Made by a program: the position numbers and the translations under genes. From positions 31,844 through 95,843 of the forward strand of contig JBIKPR010000002.1 of assembly GCA_044357345.1 (NCBI GenBank): a DNA stretch of 64,000 nucleotides. The letters are read 5' to 3'. The notes under the pieces are model-generated. The model was not told the DNA's origin, searched no databases, and was given only the letters and a program-made list of their open reading frames with translations. Each line of letters begins with the position of its first letter. The first letter of the stretch is position 1. This DNA is from JABMMZ01 sp044357345 (lineage in GTDB: Bacteria > Bacteroidota > Bacteroidia > NS11-12g > UBA955). Shown here in pieces: positions 18,234 through 27,670 of the stretch.

Positions 18234-19142
18234 TTATTTTGCGTAGCTAACTTTAACTTCAGTGTTTTCAGATACACCTAGTTTGGCTGCAACTGTTTTG
18301 CTCATTTTCAAGATGACACCATCTTCTGGCTTGCAGTTGCCAACGACACGTGCAAAGACCGTATTGTTGTTGCTGGTATTGGTAATCATTACAATGGTGC
18401 CAATTTTAGCCGTTGGGTGTAAAATAAAGCTTCTTTCCTGACTTAACTCACCTTCACTGGAAATTGTAGCGGTTCCTTTTTCAGAAACTTCATCACCATC
18501 GTCGGTGTTGTAAGTTGTGTTAACCGTTCCGGGATTGTCTGCAAGTGGTGACTCTGCAATGATTGGTGTGTTTACCACCACATTGTTTTGCCCCACTTGT
18601 TTTGCTGCTGGTGTTTCAAGCACTGGTGCTGGTTTGACGACCGGCTTAACTGGCTCAGCAGGTTTTGGTTTAGCCGTTGTAGCCACTGTGATTTTTTTTT
18701 CGCCTACGATCAATTTTTGACCCAATTGGATATTGTCCGATTTGAGTTTATTCATTTCTTTAATTTTTGCAATGGTGGTGTTGTGCATTTTAGCAATTAA
18801 AGAAAGTGTTTGGCCTTTGTTAACGGTATGGTAAATTTTTTCGGTTTTTGCGGTGGTACTTGTAACTTCTGCCGTGCTGTTTGAAGATGATGAAGATTCG
18901 CCTTTTGGAATCATCAACACTTGTCCAATTTGAATAGACTGTTGAGAACCTTCATTGGCTGCAAAAATTTCTGCAGCAGGAACGCCGTATTTTTTTCCAA
19001 TTCCGTAAACACCTTCACCCTTACTCACCTTATGCAAGATGTAGCGTTTGCCGTCAACTGTTTTAGTTCCGATAGAATCATTGGGCATTGCAGATGCTGC
19101 AAATGTCATGGCGAAGAAGCAGAAAATAATTAGATGTTTCAT
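18234..19142 (-). CDS. Secreted LysM peptidoglycan-binding protein
   Basis: 302 residues from the ATG at 19142, chosen because it begins a clean signal peptide (MKHLIIFCFFAMTFAASA). Two LysM domains at about 30-80 (HKVSKGEGVYGIGKKYGV) and 105-155 (HTVNKGQTLSLIAKMHNT), a Pro/Ala/Val-rich linker, and a C-terminal beta domain of about 90 residues (LHPTAKIGTIVMITNTSNNN) resembling a double-psi barrel. Probably binds cell-wall glycan in the periplasm. An upstream in-frame start at 19235 would put a non-signal sequence ahead and is less likely. Confidence 0.82.
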   Translation of the reverse strand: MKHLIIFCFFAMTFAASAMPNDSIGTKTVDGKRYILHKVSKGEGVYGIGKKYGVPAAEIFAANEGSQQSIQIGQVLMIPKGESSSSSNSTAEVTSTTAKTEKIYHTVNKGQTLSLIAKMHNTTIAKIKEMNKLKSDNIQLGQKLIVGEKKITVATTAKPKPAEPVKPVVKPAPVLETPAAKQVGQNNVVVNTPIIAESPLADNPGTVNTTYNTDDGDEVSEKGTATISSEGELSQERSFILHPTAKIGTIVMITNTSNNNTVFARVVGNCKPEDGVILKMSKTVAAKLGVSENTEVKVSYAK

Positions 19143-19292
19143 CTTGCGTGTATATCTACAAAGTAAGTTTATAATCTTCTTCTTTCTTGCGATTGGGGTT
19201 ATTACTTGTCGACAGGTGACAATAATTTTGGACAAGAAAAAGGGTGGATATTTTGATATGGGTTTTGACAGGAATTAGGGCCAAATTACTTG

Positions 19293-20684
19293 TTAAATCT
19301 TACACTGCATTTTAACTTCTTCAATCAGGTTTTTCATGTCTGTATCAGGGTTGTTTATGCGGATAAAATTACCATGTCCATGTTTGGCTAATTTTTGTAA
19401 AAATTCAATTGCTTTAAGGTCTTGTCCAAACCCTATGCTCGATAAAATAACCTTATCTTGACGGTAAGCTTTAGAAGCCAATTTATACAAGTCTTCGTTG
19501 CTCATTTTGCTGCTGTTTAGTAAGCCATCGGTAGCAATAAAAACTTGGTTGTTCCCATTTTGTATAAAATATTTTCTGGCAATTTCGTAGGCGATTACCA
19601 AACTTTGAGAACCATTGCTGCCTCCACCTGCTTTAAGTGTATCGATGGCACGGTCGATTGCACGGCGGTCGAGTCCACTTAGATTCTCAAACACCACCCG
19701 CACTTTGTTGGTGTAAGTAATAAGCGTTATGAAGTCGCCAGGTCGGATAACGGAGGTTAATTCTTTAATCGATTTTTTGAGGTAATTTAATTTGCCCGAA
19801 TCGCGCATACTGCCGCTGATGTCGACGATAAATATTAAATGGTTTGGTTTGTATTTAAATGAATTAAACCCAGAATCTTTATAGGCCACTGGCACATACG
19901 CAGGGGTTTCTGGGACAATAAGACTGTCTTTGTCCTTATGCTTTTCGACATGCTTTTTCTCTGTAATTAAAACCGGTTTCTTATCTGGAATTAAAACTGG
20001 CTTTTTCTCAGTACTATCAATTATTGGAGTTAAGAAAATCACACAGTCGTGGTTTTTTTCTGAATAATTAAAGTCAATTGCGTTGCTGGCATAGCCTTTT
20101 TTAGATGCAAGAACACTTACTATTCCATAATCGACTTTGCATTTGTAGTTCCAAGATTCAAAGCCAGGCACACAGCTGTAGTCTATGTAGTTTCTCTGAA
20201 CTTTTACTTGGGCTATTTTTATAATTTCAGAGGTGTTGACATCCCGCACGGTAATGCTCAAAGGAATTTGATCGTTCTTTATCGGACGGCTATTTTCAAT
20301 TGAAGGACAAATACTGAAAGCTGTTTCTCGAATTGATTTGATATTGCCTTTTATTTTTAAAACAGTGGGCGTGTTGCTGTTGCTGAAATACAATTGGATG
20401 TCTTGGTTAAAACTTCCTTTTTTGTCCGTGTAATACACAATACCAATGAGCATGATGCTGCCGGGAGCTATGGTTTTACTGCTGCAAAGCACAGCGTAAT
20501 TGTCTTTGGGTTGAGTAGACAAAAGGTAAACGTTTTTGCCTCCTGTGTTGCTGAATGTAAAGTAAGCTGTATCGTTGTTAAAATAGGTGATGTTGCCAAA
20601 ATCGTGCACCGTTTTGTCTGCTTGCAATTGTGCATGGACAAAAATGGGCAATGAAAAGATTAGAAATAAAAACGACTTGAACAT
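19293..20684 (-). CDS. Exported VWA-domain protein with DUF1573-like N-terminus
   Basis: 463 residues with a signal peptide (ending near VHAQ). Residues about 20-115 look like a DUF1573/ASH beta domain (HDFGNITYFNNDTAYFTFSN). After a central region with four Cys and a Lys/Pro-rich linker, residues about 275-455 form a von Willebrand A domain with the MIDAS motif DISGS and the downstream conserved Thr and Asp (ITYT, ATDG). VWA domains hold a metal and bind partner proteins. No T9SS tail is present, so it probably stays in the periplasm or outer membrane. Partner unknown. Confidence 0.82.
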   Translation of the reverse strand: MFKSFLFLIFSLPIFVHAQLQADKTVHDFGNITYFNNDTAYFTFSNTGGKNVYLLSTQPKDNYAVLCSSKTIAPGSIMLIGIVYYTDKKGSFNQDIQLYFSNSNTPTVLKIKGNIKSIRETAFSICPSIENSRPIKNDQIPLSITVRDVNTSEIIKIAQVKVQRNYIDYSCVPGFESWNYKCKVDYGIVSVLASKKGYASNAIDFNYSEKNHDCVIFLTPIIDSTEKKPVLIPDKKPVLITEKKHVEKHKDKDSLIVPETPAYVPVAYKDSGFNSFKYKPNHLIFIVDISGSMRDSGKLNYLKKSIKELTSVIRPGDFITLITYTNKVRVVFENLSGLDRRAIDRAIDTLKAGGGSNGSQSLVIAYEIARKYFIQNGNNQVFIATDGLLNSSKMSNEDLYKLASKAYRQDKVILSSIGFGQDLKAIEFLQKLAKHGHGNFIRINNPDTDMKNLIEEVKMQCKI

Positions 20685-20905
20685 ATAGGATTTTAAACGA
20701 AAACCGTACCAAATAATTGTTAGGTAACAAAACTAGCTTTAATTGTGTTCTTTTCAAGAACAACAGCGCATAAAAGTAAATATTTGTAACACAATTTTAA
20801 TATATTTGTCATCTTATTCATTTAGTCAAACGGCTATATCCAAACCTAAAGCAGTTTTAAATGTTTAAGTTGTTTGCGCTGTAAAATAACTGTATTCCAC
20901 ATGCG

Positions 20906-21793
20906 TTGTTAAAGTTTCACAGTTTAGAAAGAAATAATTTGGTCGAGCACAACTATTACCGCCTCATGGAAATTGAATCGTTTTCTGACATAGAAACGGT
21001 TAAGAAACGTTACCGCGAATTGGCGAAGTTGTACCATCCCGACCGCAATCCAAACAACAAGCACGCCGAGGAATATTTTAAAATTCTTACCCAGGGTTAT
21101 AATATATTGTCTGAGCCCGATGATAAAATATTATACGACAATGCCCTCAAAGGTTATTACACCATTAAGCCAAACGAAGCGCCAAAGCCGAGCAAGGATG
21201 AGATAACCCGAGCGAAAGTTAGGGCCCACAAAGAGAACAAACGCAAGCGGTTTATCGAAGAGTTTTTAAAAGCAGAGAATGACTTTCCGCACAAGTATAG
21301 ATTTTTGGTGTCCATGATGTTGTTCTTCAGTGGCATATTAATGTGTTACAACCATTGGTTTATTAACTTGCTCAACTATAAAATTCTGTACATTGTACTC
21401 GGTGGATTTGTTTTCGGTCTTGGCGCTTATCAAAGTGCAGAAAACATTTACAAACGCAGAACCTTTAAGAAAGCCATGCGCATAGAGCCTTATAACAGCG
21501 ATGGTGGTTCGATTCGAATATTTCTGTTTTTGTTTTTTGCAACGCCTATTTTGTTTTTGGGCTTAATGAAAATTACCAAGACGGTTCACCTCACCTATTT
21601 TTATGAGACCTGCGACATTGATCGGATAAAGTTTTTCGCCAACGAACTCGAATATTATTACATTGTTAACGGCGAGTTAATTGCTAGAAGAGCAGATAAA
21701 ATTCCGGTTGAAGCGTATTACGATTTGAAAAAAGTAAAGGTGCGTTTTTCTAGAATCAATCCTGTGATAAGTGAATTGTTTACTGAGCCTTAA
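20906..21793 (+). CDS. Membrane-anchored J-domain protein
   Basis: 295 residues as read from TTG at 20906. A J domain lies at about 17-85 (NYYRLMEIES, then YHPDRNPNN with the HPD that stimulates DnaK, then YNILSEPDDKILYDNAL). Two hydrophobic segments follow at about 130-175 and one near 205-225. The first ATG (20966) falls inside the J domain, so the gene must start at TTG, either 20906 or 20939. It probably recruits DnaK to the inner membrane. Its end overlaps the convergent gene by 4 bp. Confidence 0.78.
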   Translation: MLKFHSLERNNLVEHNYYRLMEIESFSDIETVKKRYRELAKLYHPDRNPNNKHAEEYFKILTQGYNILSEPDDKILYDNALKGYYTIKPNEAPKPSKDEITRAKVRAHKENKRKRFIEEFLKAENDFPHKYRFLVSMMLFFSGILMCYNHWFINLLNYKILYIVLGGFVFGLGAYQSAENIYKRRTFKKAMRIEPYNSDGGSIRIFLFLFFATPILFLGLMKITKTVHLTYFYETCDIDRIKFFANELEYYYIVNGELIARRADKIPVEAYYDLKKVKVRFSRINPVISELFTEP

Positions 21794-22983
21794 TACACCA
21801 AAATATTTTTACAGTAAACAGAGTTTTTGCTTTGTATTTGAATTATGAAAAGACCCTTGGCATCAATGCGAATTTGAGATAAATCAGCATTCATTTCAAA
21901 TTGAATTTCTTCGCCAAGCGCATTATAAACTTTAATATTTTCTATTTCTGCAGAATTGCCGATTGCGCATACACCGTTGCTTGGATTTGGGTAGACTGAA
22001 AATGGGGTTTCCTTATTGCTGATCAAACTTAATCCATAACCACCTCTATTTGTTGTTCTGTAAATACTTCCTCCATCGCCAACACTCAAACCAATGTTTT
22101 TGCTGAAAAATATAGAATTTAACGAGGAAGCTGATCCAGTAATTTGCAAACCTCTGTTGTTTATTGGCTGGTATGATTTTGAAATTAAACCATTGCTGCC
22201 GCAGATAAATCCGGTATCAGCATTTAAGAAATGCAAACTGTTGGGGATTTTCATTTCTGGTAGGCTGCTTTGAGAAAAACTGCTTCCTCCATTTGCGCTC
22301 AATAAAATAATGTTTTGAAACTTTCCAGCCGTGGCACTATCGGGCATTCCACCACAAATGATGAGTATAGAATCGCCAATAGATGTGATGCTGGTCAAAT
22401 TGATTTTGCTGTTAAATTTTTTATTTTCCCAAAGCCTCCTGCTTATATGCTTGTTGAGGATATAGCCACTGTCGCCAACCGCCCAGCACTGTCCGTTTGG
22501 TAATATACACACACTGTTTAAGCGTTTGTTTGAAATAAATGTTGTGTCAACGGCCCATGATTCACCTAGGTTGTTGCTGCTCAACGCCAACATGTCTTTA
22601 CCAACCGAAATCCCATATTGACCGCGAAAGTGTATGTCGTAACCATACGCAGCGGTGCGCACATATTTTTGTGTCCAGGTGCTGCCACCATTGCTTGTTT
22701 TTTGAATGCGTGCATTTTCGCCAATGAAAAAACCGGTGTCCTTGTTTAAGAAAAATACGGCACGCATATTTTCAGGTATGCTAAGGTTGAGCTTGCTCCA
22801 TGTTTTGCCGGTATCGACAGATTTTAGCAATGCACTGTTTTGCCCCACCACATATGCCGTGGCGCCTATCATGTGCACATCAAAAAGGTCTTTGTTGTTG
22901 GAAGGATTGTTGATTTTTTTCCATTGAGCCGATAAAGAGGCCGGTAAACAAAAAGCAATAAGAATAAATAAATAAGGTTTCAT
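21790..22983 (-). CDS. Secreted YCF48/BNR-like repeat protein with T9SS sorting domain
   Basis: 397 residues from the ATG at 22983, chosen for its signal peptide (FILIAFCLPASLSAQ). The body has repeated beta-propeller-type blocks (VDTGKTWSKLNL, SNGGSTWTQKY, NNLGESWAV) as in YCF48/sortilin-like proteins, and the last 75 residues form a Por-type sorting domain (VYPNPSNGVCAIGNS). Expected at the cell surface. TACCTTTG ends 9 nt before the ATG. Longer in-frame starts up to 23232 would run antisense through the DUF5522 gene and lack a signal peptide. Confidence 0.82.
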   Translation of the reverse strand: MKPYLFILIAFCLPASLSAQWKKINNPSNNKDLFDVHMIGATAYVVGQNSALLKSVDTGKTWSKLNLSIPENMRAVFFLNKDTGFFIGENARIQKTSNGGSTWTQKYVRTAAYGYDIHFRGQYGISVGKDMLALSSNNLGESWAVDTTFISNKRLNSVCILPNGQCWAVGDSGYILNKHISRRLWENKKFNSKINLTSITSIGDSILIICGGMPDSATAGKFQNIILLSANGGSSFSQSSLPEMKIPNSLHFLNADTGFICGSNGLISKSYQPINNRGLQITGSASSLNSIFFSKNIGLSVGDGGSIYRTTNRGGYGLSLISNKETPFSVYPNPSNGVCAIGNSAEIENIKVYNALGEEIQFEMNADLSQIRIDAKGLFIIQIQSKNSVYCKNILVY

Positions 22984-23091
22984 GTGCACACACAAAGGTA
23001 ATAAAAATAAATTTCTATGAAATTTGTTTTCTGCATCGAGTGGATAAATTGAGGTATAGAATTTTGCAATAAATAAATCTCTAAGGCTTAG

Positions 23092-23099
23092 TATATTTG
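23092..23099 (+). promoter_or_regulatory. -7 box abutting the DUF5522 start
   Basis: TATATTTG, then TGGG, then GTG at 23104; TTTG at 23063-23066 could be the -33 element. Predicts a leaderless GTG-initiated message. Confidence 0.5.
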
Positions 23100-23103
23100 T
23101 GGG

Positions 23104-23280
23104 GTGAAACAGGCGTTGGTAAACGAGGATTATTACTTTGATAAAAATGGCTTTATGGTTTTTACGAAAGCCTACCATTTGAAGCGGGGAGATTGCTGCG
23201 GCTGTGCTTGTAAGCATTGCCCCTACGAACACAAAAATGTGCCTTTAAGCAAACGCAATTCAAATGGAAGAACAACTTGA
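23104..23280 (+). CDS. DUF5522 small cysteine-rich protein
   Basis: 58 residues from GTG. It carries the pattern YYFDKNGFMVFTKAYHLKRG followed by DCCGCACKHCPY, so five Cys and a His cluster in the second half, as in the DUF5522 family of short Bacteroidota proteins. The Cys cluster probably binds a metal. No ATG fits. Its 3' end overlaps the next gene by 17 bp, so the two are likely coupled. Function unknown. Confidence 0.8.
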   Translation: MKQALVNEDYYFDKNGFMVFTKAYHLKRGDCCGCACKHCPYEHKNVPLSKRNSNGRTT

Positions 23281-23545
23281 CCCGCTGGCAGAACAAATAT
23301 TATCGCTCTTGGTTTTTGAAGAAACCTTCGAGCAATTGCTTTCAGAATTGCCGCAATTCAGCTATTACGCTATCGCTGATGAACTGAAAACTTTAATCGT
23401 AAAAGATTACGCACGCCCTTGCCGGGATATTGAAAGCGATATCACCTCAGGTATTTTATATGATTCTGATCATTTAAATGCTTATAGTTTTACACTTACA
23501 GCTTGCGGAATCACATATCTAGAAAATAACTTAAAACTAAAGTAA
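23264..23545 (+). CDS. Conserved small protein of unknown function
   Basis: 93 residues, acidic, no membrane segment. The sequence (QILSLLVFEETFEQLLSELP, AIADELKTLIVKDYARP) looks like a small winged-helix or helical adaptor, but I do not recognise a family. It overlaps DUF5522 by 17 bp and precedes ppx by 43 bp in the same direction, so it probably belongs to a short operon. Confidence 0.65.
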   Translation: MEEQLDPLAEQILSLLVFEETFEQLLSELPQFSYYAIADELKTLIVKDYARPCRDIESDITSGILYDSDHLNAYSFTLTACGITYLENNLKLK

Positions 23546-23588
23546 AAGTCACTTTATTCTTTGGAAAATAGGTGTATTATTGCAAGTA

Positions 23589-24479
23589 ATGAAATTCGGT
23601 GCAATAGACATTGGTTCCAACGGAGTAAGGCTTTTGATATCAAGGCCTTTACAAGAAGATACATTAAAGCCTGAATGGAAAAAGGTTGAATTTACCCGCT
23701 TGCCAATTCGTTTGGGCGACGATGTGTTTAGCACCAAAGAAATTGGAAAAAAGAAAACTGAATTACTGACCAAAGCGGTTAAAGCCTTTAGTTTGTTGTT
23801 GGATATTTACAATGTCGACTTTTACAGAGCATGCGCAACCAGTGCCATGCGCGATGCCAAGAATTCAGATAAGATTGTTAAACTCATTAAAAAGGAAACT
23901 GGTATCACAATAGATATCATTACAGGTAATGCCGAGAGCAAACTGATAATGAATGCCTTCCTGCATATGTTACCAAAAACAGAAACTTTCTTACACGTTG
24001 ATGTTGGCGGTGGAAGTACCGAGTTGACCTTAATTCAAGAAAACAAAGCCTTGGTGGGGAAAAGTTTTAACATTGGAACAGTAAGGGCAAGAGAGAATAA
24101 AATTAAGCCGGAAGAGTACGATAAAATGCATGCCTGGATTAAAGAACATGTAACCTGGGTGCCCAAATTAAAAGGGGTAGGAACGGGAGGTAATATCCAT
24201 AAATTTGGAGAGTTGGCCGGAGTTTCCCAAGGCAATTATATGAAATTGCAAAAGTTGATAGAATTAACGGAAGATATTGAAGCCATCGATTTGTATGAGA
24301 GGGTTTACCATTTAAAATTAAATCCAGATAGGGCAGAAGTTATCGATGTGGCAGGTCGAATTTATATGGACATTTTTGCACGCACCAATATTTCTGATAT
24401 TCTAACTCCATACCATGGTTTGAAAGATGGAATTATCCAAGATTTGTGGGAACGTTTTTACACCAAACAAAAGGATTAA
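23589..24479 (+). CDS. ppx: Exopolyphosphatase / Ppx-GppA family phosphatase
   Basis: 296 residues from the ATG at 23589. The ASKHA fold is plain: FGAIDIGSNGVRLLISR (phosphate 1), HVDVGGGSTELTL near 136 (phosphate 2) and GVGTGGNIHKFGEL near 195. It hydrolyses polyphosphate or pppGpp. Only the core catalytic domains are present, without the extra HD-like domain of the long proteobacterial Ppx. A TTG three codons upstream is also possible, but TATTATTG ends only 6 nt before the ATG. Confidence 0.88.
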   Translation: MKFGAIDIGSNGVRLLISRPLQEDTLKPEWKKVEFTRLPIRLGDDVFSTKEIGKKKTELLTKAVKAFSLLLDIYNVDFYRACATSAMRDAKNSDKIVKLIKKETGITIDIITGNAESKLIMNAFLHMLPKTETFLHVDVGGGSTELTLIQENKALVGKSFNIGTVRARENKIKPEEYDKMHAWIKEHVTWVPKLKGVGTGGNIHKFGELAGVSQGNYMKLQKLIELTEDIEAIDLYERVYHLKLNPDRAEVIDVAGRIYMDIFARTNISDILTPYHGLKDGIIQDLWERFYTKQKD

Positions 24480-24629
24480 TTCAAAAAGCCAGGACTTTCT
24501 TTTATCCGCATATAAATCGTTTGAATTTATGCGTTTGTCGTTTTCTTCCATTTTCTTCTCTAATTTTCTTCGGTTTTAGTCAATAAATGCTTAAATTCGC
24601 ACCCGTTTTAAAAGACCAATAAGAGAAAA

Positions 24630-25046
24630 ATGACCAACAAAACCTTCACCATGATTAAGCCTGATGCAGTAGCAAACGGCCACACTGGAAAAATCATCGA
24701 CGATATTTTAGCTGCAGGCTTCAAAATCGAAGCAATGAAATATTTACAATTAACACAAGCGCAAGCTGAAGCATTTTATGGTGTTCACAGCGAGCGTCCA
24801 TTCTTCAGAGATTTGGTTAACTTTATGATCAGCGGTCCTATCGTTGCTGCAATTTTAGAAGGTGACAATGCGATTGAAAATTTCAGAAATTTAATCGGTG
24901 CAACCAACCCTGCAAACGCAGCAGAAGGAACCATCCGTAAAAAATATGCGGTGAGCATTGATGCAAACGCAATCCATGGTAGCGACAGCGACGAGAATGC
25001 AGCAATTGAAGGCAACTTCTTTTTCTCATCATTCGAACGTTTCTAA
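24630..25046 (+). CDS. ndk: Nucleoside diphosphate kinase
   Basis: 138 residues, normal length. TFTMIKPDAVANG at the N-terminus and NAIHGSDS near 113, whose His is phosphorylated during transfer of the gamma-phosphate from ATP to NDPs. Residues needed for nucleotide binding (RPFFRDLV, GATNPANAAEGTIRKKY) are intact. Monocistronic, with its own upstream spacer and a terminator behind it. Confidence 0.97.
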   Translation: MTNKTFTMIKPDAVANGHTGKIIDDILAAGFKIEAMKYLQLTQAQAEAFYGVHSERPFFRDLVNFMISGPIVAAILEGDNAIENFRNLIGATNPANAAEGTIRKKYAVSIDANAIHGSDSDENAAIEGNFFFSSFERF

Positions 25047-25068
25047 GCTTTAATACAAAAATAATTCA

Positions 25069-25105
25069 AGAGAAGCATCTACGAAAGTGGGTGCTTTTCT
25101 TTTTG
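25069..25105 (+). terminator. ndk terminator
   Basis: Stem AGAGAAGCA with TGCTTTTCT (one G-U pair) followed by TTTTTG, 22 bp after the ndk stop. Confidence 0.75.
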
Positions 25106-25107
25106 TT

Positions 25108-25150
25108 CCCGAGAAGGATTCAGCCGCAGGGCGGCTGAATCCTTCTCGGG
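25108..25150. repeat. Perfect 19-bp-stem hairpin between ndk and nadK
   Basis: Stem CCCGAGAAGGATTCAGCCG, loop of 5 nt (CAGGG), then the exact complement. Much more stable than a normal terminator and with no T run on either side beyond a few bases. It may block readthrough or be an inserted miniature element. Confidence 0.8.
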
Positions 25151-25232
25151 TTTGCTTCCTTCCTCCCAATTCCGTAAATTTGTATTTTTATAAGGCATAT
25201 CAGGGTTTTGTAAAAGTTAAAATTGCCAGCGT

Positions 25233-26099
25233 ATGAAAATCGGGTTGTACACCAAAGTCGTTAACACGCCTAGACAAGTAAAGTTGATGGATGACATTAT
25301 TGGTTTCTTGCTTTCTGAGCAGGTTGATCTGTATTTGCACAGCTATTTGGCTTCTTGTCTTGAAAATAAATATGGATTACCAGAGTTTGAATACCTCTGC
25401 AAGAAATCGGCTGAACTCGATTTTTTAATTAGTGTGGGTGGAGATGGTACCATACTCAGTGCTGTAGAAATAACAGGCGATAGTCAAGTGCCAATTATCG
25501 GGGTTAATACTGGTCGTTTGGGTTTCTTAGCCAATGTATCAACCGACGGATTTATTCAAGCATTCAAAGAACTTAAAGTCGGGAATTATTCCTTAGACAA
25601 ACGAACGCTTTTGCAATTGGAAAGCAATGCCGATTTGTTCCGTTTTAACTATGCACTCAACGATTTTGTTTTGCATAAAAAAGAAACCAGCAGCATGATC
25701 ACTGTGCATGCGTTTTTAAATGGTGAACCATTGAATTCCTATTGGGCTGATGGACTTATTGTTTCTACACCTACAGGTTCTTCAGGGTATTCCTTGAGCT
25801 GCGGTGGTCCAATATTGTTCCCAAAATCTTCCAGTTTGGTTGTTACGCCCATTGCCCCGCACAATTTAAATGTAAGGCCGGTTATTATTCCGGATGATCA
25901 AGTTTTGAGTTTTGAAATTGAAGGCAGAAGTGCCAATTTTTTAGCCTCTTTAGACAGCCGTTCGGTAACCATCGATCAGACCATACAAATAGCAATTCGC
26001 AAAGCTGATTTTCACATCAATTTGGTGCGTTTCGAAGGCGATACCTTCTTGAAAACATTGCGCCAAAAAATGCTGTGGGGTATGGACAATAGAAATTAA
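25233..26099 (+). CDS. nadK: NAD kinase
   Basis: 288 residues. GGDGT motif (SVGGDGTILSAV near 70), IGVNTGRLGFLANV near 90 and the second lobe motif DGLIVSTPTGSSGYSLSCGGPI near 170 are all present; these bind ATP and NAD. It makes NADP from NAD. Usual length. The conserved NE pair at the substrate site reads ND here (ALNDFVLHK), a conservative change also seen in relatives. Confidence 0.96.
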   Translation: MKIGLYTKVVNTPRQVKLMDDIIGFLLSEQVDLYLHSYLASCLENKYGLPEFEYLCKKSAELDFLISVGGDGTILSAVEITGDSQVPIIGVNTGRLGFLANVSTDGFIQAFKELKVGNYSLDKRTLLQLESNADLFRFNYALNDFVLHKKETSSMITVHAFLNGEPLNSYWADGLIVSTPTGSSGYSLSCGGPILFPKSSSLVVTPIAPHNLNVRPVIIPDDQVLSFEIEGRSANFLASLDSRSVTIDQTIQIAIRKADFHINLVRFEGDTFLKTLRQKMLWGMDNRN

Positions 26100-26146
26100 T
26101 TCTCGGGCTTTTACAAGCTCGAAAAATATCTTAAGTTTGTTGTCTA

Positions 26147-26905
26147 ATGAAAATCATTTCATACAACGTAAACGGCATTCGTTCTGCCATGAGTAAAGGT
26201 TTTGTTGATTTTTTAAAACAGGAAAATCCCGATACCGTTTGTCTCCAAGAAATTAAAGCCCAAGAACAAGACATTGACCAAGCTGCTTTGGAAGCTTTGG
26301 GTTACCATTGCTATTGGTTTCCTGCCGAGAAGAAAGGCTATAGTGGGGTAGGTATACTGAGTAAAGAAAAAGCAAAATCAGTGCATAAAGGCATGGGCCA
26401 TTATTTGTTTGACTCAGAGGGTCGTGTGATCAAAGCAGTGTTTGAAAACTGTGAAGTTATCAGTGCCTATTTTCCTTCCGGTACTACTGGTGATATACGT
26501 CAACAAGTGAAGTATGAGTTTTTAGAAGCCTTTCATCAGTTTATCCAAAACGATCCGAACAGAGATAAATTGTTGGTGTGCGGCGATTATAATATTTGCC
26601 ATAAAGAAATAGATATACACGATCCCGTAGGCAATAAAAATTCAAGTGGTTTTTTACCTGAAGAACGGGTGTGGATGGACCAATGGTTTGGAAGTGGTAT
26701 GCACGATAGCTTTAGGTTAATTAATCAGGAGCCTCACCATTACACATGGTGGAGTTTTAGAACTGCTGCCCGAGCGCGCAACAAGGGTTGGAGAATCGAC
26801 TACATTTCAATTGGAGATAGCATCCGCGAAAGGCTAAGTGCTGCGGGCGTTTTGAGTGCTTATGTGCACAGCGACCATTGCGGATTATACGCTGAGATAA
26901 AATGA
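26147..26905 (+). CDS. xth: Exodeoxyribonuclease III / AP endonuclease
   Basis: 252 residues with the full EEP active site: SYNVNGIRSA, LQEIKAQE (metal Glu), GDYNICH, WWSFR, RIDYI and SDHCGL (catalytic Asp-His). It cuts DNA at abasic sites and removes 3' blocking groups in base excision repair. TAAGTTTG ends 7 nt upstream of the ATG. Its stop overlaps the start of the GT2 gene by 4 bp (ATGA), so the two are probably co-translated. Confidence 0.95.
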   Translation: MKIISYNVNGIRSAMSKGFVDFLKQENPDTVCLQEIKAQEQDIDQAALEALGYHCYWFPAEKKGYSGVGILSKEKAKSVHKGMGHYLFDSEGRVIKAVFENCEVISAYFPSGTTGDIRQQVKYEFLEAFHQFIQNDPNRDKLLVCGDYNICHKEIDIHDPVGNKNSSGFLPEERVWMDQWFGSGMHDSFRLINQEPHHYTWWSFRTAARARNKGWRIDYISIGDSIRERLSAAGVLSAYVHSDHCGLYAEIK

Positions 26906-27654
26906 ACTTTTTAAAACGTTTATTGCCTAAATCATTCAAACAATTTTTGTGGTTTGTGTTCAAATCCCCACAAAGAAAATGGATTGGATTTTTGTCGGTA
27001 ATAAGCGATTTAAAGGCATGGTTTTCCACTAGAAAAAGACCAAATAATTTACAAGCAATTAGTGTCTGTGTCGGGATTAAAAACCGCAGCCATAATTTAT
27101 TAAATTACGTCATCCCATCGCTTAATTTATGTCATGGTTTAGAAATGATTGAGCTGTCTGTATTCGACTGTGGCAGCGATGATATGCATGATTTGGAATC
27201 AGAAATTCGCAAGCTTTGGAAGGGTAAATTGGTTTACAAGCAAGCGCCTCAAAAATTTGCACGAAGCATTAGTTTTAATGCAGCAGTTAAACAAAGTACA
27301 AACAACTTAATATTAATTTGCGATGCTGACATGTCCTTGCCTCAAGATGTTCTTGAAAAAGTAAACCGTTACATTGGGAAATATTCTGCTTGGTTTCCGC
27401 AAATTTGGTTTTGCCACGAAGATGGTACTGGTCATTTTATGTCTGAGGGCACAGGAATTATGGCAAGCCAACGTCAGCAGTTTTTAGATCTTGGGGGTTA
27501 TGATGAAAGCATCACCGAATGGGGCAAGGAAGATTGGCTTTTGTTTTTTGAATTTTATAAAAAAGGCATAGGCTGTATGCGCAGCAATGAACCGAATTTT
27601 ATACACCATTACCACGAGAGCTTGAAGCCGGAGGGATTTATACCCTTATTTTGA
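26902..27654 (+). CDS. Family 2 glycosyltransferase
   Basis: 250 residues. GT-A fold with ISVCVGIKNRSHNLLNYVIPSL, the DxD-type metal motif CDADMSLP near 135, and a C-terminal GGYDESITEWGKEDWLLFF block like that of the galactosyltransferase C-terminal domain. No membrane segment, so it is cytoplasmic or peripheral. Sugar and acceptor are unknown. Overlap with xth by 4 bp is operonic but gives no functional hint. Confidence 0.85.
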   Translation: MNFLKRLLPKSFKQFLWFVFKSPQRKWIGFLSVISDLKAWFSTRKRPNNLQAISVCVGIKNRSHNLLNYVIPSLNLCHGLEMIELSVFDCGSDDMHDLESEIRKLWKGKLVYKQAPQKFARSISFNAAVKQSTNNLILICDADMSLPQDVLEKVNRYIGKYSAWFPQIWFCHEDGTGHFMSEGTGIMASQRQQFLDLGGYDESITEWGKEDWLLFFEFYKKGIGCMRSNEPNFIHHYHESLKPEGFIPLF

Positions 27655-27670
27655 GCAGAGCTTAAAATAA

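Noticed and set aside
22984..23232. 83-codon N-terminal extension of the YCF48-like protein
   Set aside because: It is antisense to the DUF5522 gene, and the ATG at 22983 begins a clear signal peptide.
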